Assembly: GCA_036635835.1 (NCBI GenBank)
Contig: JAVWPP010000002.1
Location: 62,001 to 126,000 of the forward strand
Direction of reading: 5' to 3'
Length of the DNA: 64,000 nt
Origin: JAVWPP01 sp036635835
Lineage (GTDB): Bacteria; Bacillota; Clostridia; TANB77; CAG-465
Within the stretch, counting starts at the first letter, position 1. The number at the start of each line of letters is the position of its first letter. The notes under the pieces are model-generated. The model was not told the origin of the DNA. It saw only the letters and a list, made by a program, of their open reading frames with translations, and did not search any database. Positions 58,994 through 64,000 of this stretch are shown in pieces. Made by a program: the position numbers and the translations under genes.

Positions 58994-59431
58994 ATGAAAA
59001 CAAAAATATGTAGTTTTGCTATAAATTTTATACATGCCTGTATAATGGCCAACAACTTTATTAAAGAGAATTTAAACGATGTAAAAATTATATATATTAA
59101 TGAAGAAAACGAGAAAGAAAAGATAAAAGATGTCATAACTAAATACTACCCTGAAGTAGAGCACGTAAGCTTTTACAACGATATACTAGATGAAAAAATA
59201 ATCAACGAATACGACAGCGAAAAATTTGTATATGTTGTTTATGGTAGTGAAAAATTCATAGAAAAGGTTAATAAATACCTAGATATCAACAAATTTTCAG
59301 GGTATATAATAAACAATTATAAAGTAATAACACTAAAAGAAGACATGAATGATATTATAAATAAGCATAAATATTATATAAATACCACATATATATATGT
59401 TTCAAAAGACTATAGTCTTAAAAAAAAATAA
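58994..59431 (+). CDS. Hypothetical protein (145 aa)
   Basis: No family is recognised. The protein alternates strands and helices (DVKIIYINEENEKEKIKDVITKYYPEVEHVSFYND, KFVYVVYGSEKFIEKVNKYL), suggesting a small Rossmann-like fold. An N-terminal segment with cysteines (KICSFAINFIHACIMANNFIKE) precedes it. No signal peptide is clear. AGGAGGTG lies before the ATG at 58994; the ATG at 58946 overlaps the promoter. The next gene follows 73 bases later. Confidence 0.75.
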   Translation: MKTKICSFAINFIHACIMANNFIKENLNDVKIIYINEENEKEKIKDVITKYYPEVEHVSFYNDILDEKIINEYDSEKFVYVVYGSEKFIEKVNKYLDINKFSGYIINNYKVITLKEDMNDIINKHKYYINTTYIYVSKDYSLKKK

Positions 59432-59504
59432 GATAGAAATAAGGATATATTGCAAAATTAAGCGCGTTATGATATTATCAAAAAGCAAGGAGATGATATT
59501 AAAA

Positions 59505-60869
59505 ATGAAAATAGATGAAAATATTAAACCTAATATATTTAGAGGTTATGATATTAGAGGAATTTATGGAGAAGAATTAACAGAAGATGTAGCATATACA
59601 ATAGGTAAATCATATGGCACATATATTCAAAACGTTAAAAACAAGAAAGTAGCTATTGTAGGATATGATAATAGATCATCGTCTGTGCCACTTTCAAAAG
59701 CGCTTATACAAGGAATGGTTGAAACAGGCCTAGACGTAATAAACATAGGACTTGTAACAACTCCAATGTTCTATTATTCTTGGTTACTATTTAACGTACC
59801 ATCTGGAATAATGATAACAGCAAGCCACAATCCAAAGGAATATAACGGCTTTAAAATGGCTTTTGACGAATTTGGAAACGCTTGTGGAGAAATGATACAA
59901 GATTTTAGAAAACACACTGCAAATCTAGATTTCATAGCAGGTAATGGAACAGAAAGAAAAGAAGATATTACAGAAAAATATTTAGAATTGTTGCAAAAAA
60001 GCATCAATCTTGGAGATAAAAAAATAAAAGTTGTAGTAGATGCTGCAAACGGTACTGCTAGTATTGTTGCAAAAAAAGCATTTGAGCTAATTGGAGCAGA
60101 AGTTATACCAATTTACTGCGATAGCAATCCAGATTTCCCAAACCATCACCCAGATCCATGCGTAGAAGCAAATAATGCAGACTTAAAAAAAGCAGTGCTT
60201 GCAAATAAAGCAGACCTTGGAATTGGATTAGATGGGGACGGAGATAGAGTTGGCGTAATAGACGAAAATGGGAAAATGATATTTATAGATGAGTTTATGA
60301 TTATAATTTGGAGAAATATAATGTCTAAAGTTACAAATAAGAATGCCTTGTTTGATATTAAATGTTCTAAATCTTTACCAGATGAAATACTTAAACTAGG
60401 AGGCACTCCCGTTTTCTATAGAACAGGAAATTCATACATGAAAGCTAAAATGAAAGAAGGAAAATTTGCTTTTGGCGGAGAACTTTCAGGACATGTATTT
60501 TTTGCGGACAAATTCCCTGGCTTTGACGATGGAATATATGCAGGAATGAGGCTAATAGAAATACTTTCAAATACAGATAAAAAACTTTCAGAGCACCTAG
60601 ATGGAATTAATAAATATTATTCAACTCCAGAAATTAAATATAAATCAACAGACGATAAAAAGTTTGGTATAATAGATGGTGTAAGAAAATACTGCGAAGA
60701 AAAAGGATATAATATAATAACACTAGATGGCGTAAGAGCTGAGTTTAAAGACGGCTGGGCGCTAGTTAGAGCATCTAACACAGGACCAGATATAACAATG
60801 AGATTTGAAGGCAAAACACAGGAAAGAATGAAAGAAATTCAAGAAGAATTTACAGCACTTCTTCCATAA
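59505..60869 (+). CDS. Phosphomannomutase/phosphoglucomutase
   Basis: The 454-residue enzyme has the alpha-D-phosphohexomutase motifs: FRGYDIRGIYGEELTED, catalytic serine loop GIMITASHNPKEYNG, metal loop GLDGDGDRVGV and sugar loop GGELSGHVFF, plus a C-terminal phosphate-binding segment (VRASNTGPDITMRFEGK). It interconverts hexose 1- and 6-phosphates for glycan and exopolysaccharide supply; glucose versus mannose preference is unknown. The ATG at 59505 has AAGGAG 12 bases upstream; upstream starts overlap the previous gene. Confidence 0.94.
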   Translation: MKIDENIKPNIFRGYDIRGIYGEELTEDVAYTIGKSYGTYIQNVKNKKVAIVGYDNRSSSVPLSKALIQGMVETGLDVINIGLVTTPMFYYSWLLFNVPSGIMITASHNPKEYNGFKMAFDEFGNACGEMIQDFRKHTANLDFIAGNGTERKEDITEKYLELLQKSINLGDKKIKVVVDAANGTASIVAKKAFELIGAEVIPIYCDSNPDFPNHHPDPCVEANNADLKKAVLANKADLGIGLDGDGDRVGVIDENGKMIFIDEFMIIIWRNIMSKVTNKNALFDIKCSKSLPDEILKLGGTPVFYRTGNSYMKAKMKEGKFAFGGELSGHVFFADKFPGFDDGIYAGMRLIEILSNTDKKLSEHLDGINKYYSTPEIKYKSTDDKKFGIIDGVRKYCEEKGYNIITLDGVRAEFKDGWALVRASNTGPDITMRFEGKTQERMKEIQEEFTALLP

Positions 60870-60895
60870 AAAAAGCAGCTTAAGCTGCTTTTTTC
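60868..60895. terminator. Bidirectional terminator between convergent genes
   Basis: AAAAAGCAGC, TTAA, GCTGCTTTTT, symmetric A and T runs. It overlaps the C-terminal codons of the minus-strand gene that stops at 60880. Confidence 0.9.
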
Positions 60896-61239
60896 TTAAT
60901 TAAAAATTTATTTTGTATTTTCAAAATAAATATATCTCTTTTATAAATATATAACACGGACTTAAAAAAACTTGTAAATTCATCAACTTTATACGTTTTA
61001 AAAAAATCCTTACCATTTTCTAAAGTATATTCAGCTGAGATATTAAAAAGTAAATCAGAAGCAACAGTTACATATTTATATCCTAAAGAATACTTAATAC
61101 AGGCTTCATATAGATAAGAATCCATATTTTTATCTATACAGTTATATACTTCATATTCCTTTATTAAATTTTTTTTCTTATTAAAAGTCTTATAGAAATC
61201 ACTATTTTTAAAAAGAAAATTATAAATTAAATTTTTCAT
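60880..61239 (-). CDS. Hypothetical protein (119 aa), divergent from an XRE regulator
   Basis: No family is recognised. A soluble, Lys/Tyr/Phe-rich protein without signal peptide or membrane segment. The last residues (LIKKKAA) are encoded by the terminator stem. AAGGAG precedes the ATG on the minus strand. Its promoter (61270-61298, minus strand, TTGATT with 17-base spacer and TATAAT) overlaps a palindrome that may be the operator of the divergent regulator. Confidence 0.7.
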   Translation of the reverse strand: MKNLIYNFLFKNSDFYKTFNKKKNLIKEYEVYNCIDKNMDSYLYEACIKYSLGYKYVTVASDLLFNISAEYTLENGKDFFKTYKVDEFTSFFKSVLYIYKRDIFILKIQNKFLIKKKAA

Positions 61240-61269
61240 TATTTAAACTCCTTAGTATGAATTAATAGC

Positions 61270-61298
61270 ATTATACCATATATTGTTAACATAATCAA
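61270..61298 (-). promoter_or_regulatory. Promoter of the 119-aa gene
   Basis: On the minus strand TTGATT (61298-61293), 17-base spacer, perfect TATAAT (61275-61270). Confidence 0.7.
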
Positions 61299-61311
61299 CA
61301 GTCTGACTGTT
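61297..61311. promoter_or_regulatory. Putative operator palindrome
   Basis: AACAGTC-T-GACTGTT, perfect 7-bp arms around one base. It touches the -35 element of the minus-strand promoter and lies 67 bases before the regulator ATG. Confidence 0.65.
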
Positions 61312-61377
61312 ATTTATTACAGTTAAACTCACTTAATTGTTAAGCAAATATTTGGTATAATAAAAACGGTGATAGAA

Positions 61378-61728
61378 ATGAAATATAATTATTCAAACGA
61401 TGAAGTTAATAAAAAAGTAGGCGAAAGAGTTAAACACTATAGAAAAATCAGAGGTATAACTCAAGAAAAATTAGCCGAAGTAATTGATAAAAGTACAAAT
61501 TATGTTGGCATGTTTGAGCGTGGTGCAACTGGCATCACTATTGAAACATTAATAAAAATATCTAATTTTTTAAATGTTACGCCAAATAATATTTTGCAAG
61601 ATTACATACCCGTATATGAGGAAGATGAAACTGCAGACTTTTTGTATAATCAATTCACAACAATGAACGATAAGGATAAGAGATTATTATTAACTATATC
61701 TAATCATATTATAGCTGAAAATAAATAA
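61378..61728 (+). CDS. XRE family transcription regulator
   Basis: The 116-residue protein has an N-terminal Cro/C1-type helix-turn-helix (VGERVKHYRKIRGITQEKLAEVIDKSTNYVGMFERGATGITIETLIKISNFLNVTPNNIL). A short acidic C-terminal tail follows (EEDETADFLYNQF). It is divergent from the 119-aa gene, with a palindrome between them, so it probably regulates that gene. GGTGAT lies before the ATG at 61378. A TATAAT (61356-61361) with a poor -35 lies upstream. Confidence 0.9.
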   Translation: MKYNYSNDEVNKKVGERVKHYRKIRGITQEKLAEVIDKSTNYVGMFERGATGITIETLIKISNFLNVTPNNILQDYIPVYEEDETADFLYNQFTTMNDKDKRLLLTISNHIIAENK

Positions 61729-61755
61729 TATATTCTTACAAAGAAAAAGTAGACA

Positions 61756-61793
61756 AAAAAAGATAGAAACGCAGTGTTTTCTATCTTTTTTTT
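61756..61793. terminator. Bidirectional terminator
   Basis: AAAAAGATAGAAA and TTTCTATCTTTTT form a stem around CGCAGTGT, with T-runs for both strands. Confidence 0.85.
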
Positions 61794-61796
61794 ACT

Positions 61797-62537
61797 TTAC
61801 TCTTCTATATTCTTATCTTTATCTACAACCTGCCAGCCATCTATATTGCTTCTTACAATTGCTCCAAAAACATGTTCCCTTACTCTAGGAATATCTTTGC
61901 AAAGCGTTTTCAAAAGATCTTTCATAAATTCTCTTTTAGTAAAACCATCTCTTGGGCAGCATTTACCAACAACCGGATAATTGCCTTCTTTAGCAGCTTT
62001 TCTTGTCATAGACTCATCTACATAAATAAAAGGTCTAATTACTTTAACATTACTTCTACTTAAATAAGTAACAGGCGAAAAAGTATGTATTTTTCCATTT
62101 AAAAACACACTCATCATAAATGTCTCCATAACATCATCCTTGTGGTGGCCAAGTGCAATTTTAGTGCATCCGTTTTCTATAGCGATGCTGTTTAACATAC
62201 CTCTTCTCATATTAGCACATAAAGAGCAAGGATTTTTTTCATTTCGTATATTAAAAACAACGTCCGTTATATTAGAATTATACACAATATATTGTATATT
62301 TAAATCCGCACACATTTTTTCTAGTTCTTCAGTATGGAAAGTTTCACTACCTGGGTGGATAGTTATAGCCATAATTTCAAATTTCACAGGATAGAATTTT
62401 CTAAGGTAATAAAGCGCGTAAAGTAGCGTAATACTGTCTTTACCGCCAGAAAGCCCTACTGCGATCTTGTCGCCTTCTTCTATCATATTAAAATCAGATA
62501 CAGCTTTTCTTGTAAGCCCTAATATTTTTTGCAACAT
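61797..62537 (-). CDS. TtcA/TilS-type PP-loop ATPase (tRNA 2-thiolation-like)
   Basis: The 246-residue protein has the PP-loop GDKIAVGLSGGKDSITLLYAL, a CSLCANMRRG CxxC pair and KIALGHHKDDVMETF, as in TtcA, which makes 2-thiocytidine 32 in tRNA. Other cysteines (GKCCPRDG) lie near the C-terminus. TtcA is the best family name; tRNA substrate and position are inferred. AGGAGG precedes the ATG at 62537 on the minus strand; the ATG at 62561 has no such site. Confidence 0.88.
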   Translation of the reverse strand: MLQKILGLTRKAVSDFNMIEEGDKIAVGLSGGKDSITLLYALYYLRKFYPVKFEIMAITIHPGSETFHTEELEKMCADLNIQYIVYNSNITDVVFNIRNEKNPCSLCANMRRGMLNSIAIENGCTKIALGHHKDDVMETFMMSVFLNGKIHTFSPVTYLSRSNVKVIRPFIYVDESMTRKAAKEGNYPVVGKCCPRDGFTKREFMKDLLKTLCKDIPRVREHVFGAIVRSNIDGWQVVDKDKNIEE

Positions 62538-62650
62538 ATTTGTCCTCCTAATTTTATTCAATACCTATTATTATAGCACTTTTAATGATATTTGTCCACA
62601 AATACTTAAAAAATACAGTCAGTAATATGCAAAATATATATATAAACTCA

Positions 62651-62679
62651 TTGATATATAAAGATGCTCGTGATATAAT
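62651..62679 (+). promoter_or_regulatory. Sigma-A promoter of murB
   Basis: TTGATA (62651-62656), 17-base spacer, perfect TATAAT (62674-62679). Confidence 0.7.
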
Positions 62680-62739
62680 ACAGACGTAAGTGCATAACTT
62701 AATAAAGAGAAAAATATAGTATATATAGGATGTGGTAAT

Positions 62740-63654
62740 ATGGTAAATGAAAAGTATATAGGACTTAAAAATTACATAGATTTAACAAAGATTAAATATA
62801 ACGAACCCCTTGCTAAGCACTCTACTATGAAAGTAGGCGGCCCAGCAGATGTTTTAGTTGAAATATCAACATTAGATGAGATCGAAAAAGTTGTTGAATT
62901 TGCAAGAGAGAATAAAATAAAATATTACGTTTTAGGTAATGGTAGCAATGTATTTGCTACAGATAAAGGATATAGAGGAATTATTATAAAGATTGCAAAA
63001 TCTTTTAGCGATTACAATATAGACGGAGATGAAATAACTGTTTGCGCTGGAATGTCTATGCCAAGACTTGCAAGCATAGCTCAAAGTCAGGGCCTTTCAG
63101 GGCTTGAGTTTGCCTGTGGAATACCAGGAACAATAGGTGGCGGAGTTAGAATGAACGCTGGTGCATATGGTGGAGAAATGCAAGATGTGATTACACAAAC
63201 TAAATTTATAGATGAAAATGGCATATTAAGAACCATTTCTCATGACGAGCATGAATTTAGTTATAGGCATACAATTTTTACGGATAATCCAAAATACATA
63301 ATTTTAGAAACAACACTGAAATTAAAAGCAGCAGATAAAGATGAAATTAAAAATAAGATGATGGAAAATTCAAAAAAAAGAAGAGAAAAACAGCCTTTAG
63401 AATATCCAAATTGCGGTAGCACATTTAAAAGACCAGAAGGACTTTTTGTAGGACAAATAATACAAGAATCTAATCTTAAAGGATACACCGTTGGAGGAGC
63501 GCAAGTTTCAGAAAAACATGCTGGATTTATAATAAACAGAAATAATGCAACAGCAAAAGATGTGTTAGACTTAATAAGTCACATACAAAGTGTAATAAAA
63601 GAAAAATATAATGTAGAATTAAAAGTAGAAGTCATCGTAATAGGTGAAAAATAG
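62740..63654 (+). CDS. murB: UDP-N-acetylenolpyruvoylglucosamine reductase
   Basis: The 304-residue flavoprotein reduces the enolpyruvyl group to give UDP-MurNAc. Visible marks are HSTMKVGGPADVLVEI, LGNGSNVFATDKGYRGIIIK, GIPGTIGGGVRMNAGAYGGEM, FSYRHTIF and the serine of NCGSTFKRP, then GAQVSEKHAGFIIN. The length fits the short (type IIb) form. GGATGTGGTAAT precedes the ATG; the ribosome site is weak. The YvcK-like gene follows 10 bases later, so cotranscription is likely. Confidence 0.96.
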   Translation: MVNEKYIGLKNYIDLTKIKYNEPLAKHSTMKVGGPADVLVEISTLDEIEKVVEFARENKIKYYVLGNGSNVFATDKGYRGIIIKIAKSFSDYNIDGDEITVCAGMSMPRLASIAQSQGLSGLEFACGIPGTIGGGVRMNAGAYGGEMQDVITQTKFIDENGILRTISHDEHEFSYRHTIFTDNPKYIILETTLKLKAADKDEIKNKMMENSKKRREKQPLEYPNCGSTFKRPEGLFVGQIIQESNLKGYTVGGAQVSEKHAGFIINRNNATAKDVLDLISHIQSVIKEKYNVELKVEVIVIGEK

Positions 63655-63664
63655 GAGAAAAATT

Positions 63665-64000
63665 ATGAAATCAATATTAGAGTGGTTAAAACCAGGAGCA
63701 AAAATCAAAAGATATATATTCACACAGTTACTATTTATAGCTTTATTAATATTTAGTGGCGTAACATTATTTACAAGAGATAATTTATCTATTTCAATGC
63801 TAATTGCATTTGTAATACTTATATCTGTATCTATTTTTATGATATTCTTTTCGTTCATTATGGCGCAAAAAAATATCTTAGAAATAACTTTAAAATCTAT
63901 TTCAAAAAACGAAAATACACAGTCTATAAAGAAACTTCTTTATGACGACAATCAGCTAAAAAAAGGACCTAAAGTTGTAATGATAGGTGGCGGAAGTGGC
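63665..64000 (+). CDS. YvcK/CofD-like protein with N-terminal membrane domain (partial)
   Basis: The first 112 residues are in the window. Two membrane helices (about 18-36 and 44-68) precede a segment that ends GPKVVMIGGGSG, the start of the YvcK (gluconeogenesis factor) fold that binds UDP-GlcNAc. Many clostridial YvcK proteins have this membrane extension. YvcK often lies in the order murB-rapZ-yvcK-whiA; here it directly follows murB. AGGAG lies before the ATG. The gene runs past the window. Confidence 0.82.
   Translation, partial: MKSILEWLKPGAKIKRYIFTQLLFIALLIFSGVTLFTRDNLSISMLIAFVILISVSIFMIFFSFIMAQKNILEITLKSISKNENTQSIKKLLYDDNQLKKGPKVVMIGGGSG

Overview
The window is about 64 kb of a low-GC, spore-forming anaerobic Firmicute, almost certainly class Clostridia. 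The evidence is strongly AT-rich DNA with ATA/AGA-rich codon use, AGGAGG-type ribosome binding sites, near-consensus TTGACA/TATAAT promoters, a dispersed sporulation gene set (spo0A, spoIID, a spoIIQ-like gene, spoIIID, sigK, spoIIR) and a four-subunit pyruvate:ferredoxin oxidoreductase. A run of exactly 100 N at 25580-25679 shows that this is a scaffold from a draft or metagenome assembly. Most of it is ordinary chromosomal backbone; I saw no prophage, transposase, CRISPR array or rRNA.

Layout. 0-4 kb: the end of one gene, a minus-strand membrane-anchored protein, then an unusual three-gene module (small pilin-like membrane protein, CpaE/TadZ-like P-loop protein with a deviant Walker A motif, and a GAF plus degenerate-GGDEF protein). 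4-10 kb: ireB-ruvX-DUF1292, a methionine gamma-lyase-like PLP enzyme with a BaiN-type flavoprotein, an HtrA protease and a YigZ protein. 10-17 kb: sporulation and envelope block spo0A, spoIID, spoIIQ, spoIIID, mbl, a U32 'peptidase' and alr. 17-25.5 kb: accessory stretch with two Fic proteins, a Nudix hydrolase, a histidine phosphatase-glycosyltransferase fusion, sigK, a methyltransferase, two membrane proteins and an orphan tail-fibre-like gene. 25.7-32.2 kb: a prepilin-like protein, DUF1846, recN with a LexA box, and an FAD-Rieske oxidoreductase. 32.2-35.7 kb: a run of small unknown genes, each with its own promoter or terminator, including three consecutive genes that share a helical domain. 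35.7-46 kb: three tRNA genes, recD2, comF, a KAP-like NTPase, recQ, an ECF-like sigma factor with a tiny membrane partner, and a Ski2-like helicase. 46-49 kb: porGDAB on the minus strand. 49-64 kb: comEC, a deaminase-type amidohydrolase, dinB, dprA, a class A PBP, spoIIR, a phosphohexomutase, an XRE regulator diverging from an unknown gene, a TtcA-like enzyme, murB and the start of a yvcK-like gene.

How the genes work together. Spo0A (with a perfect 0A box upstream) starts sporulation. SpoIIR signals activation of sigma-E, SpoIID and SpoIIQ act in engulfment, and SpoIIID and sigma-K run the late mother-cell programme; one small gene near 34.8 kb carries a sigma-K-like promoter. DNA uptake and repair genes (comEC, comF, dprA, recN, recQ, recD2, dinB) are numerous but scattered. 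Mbl, Alr, MurB, PBP1 and YvcK serve the cell wall. 

The most interesting unexplained items are the 0.9-4.1 kb module, a family of about 75-bp intergenic elements with an ATACGG core found at five places, the tandem helical-domain genes at 33.7-35.7 kb, the phosphatase-glycosyltransferase fusion, and the Ski2-like helicase behind a 22-bp palindrome.
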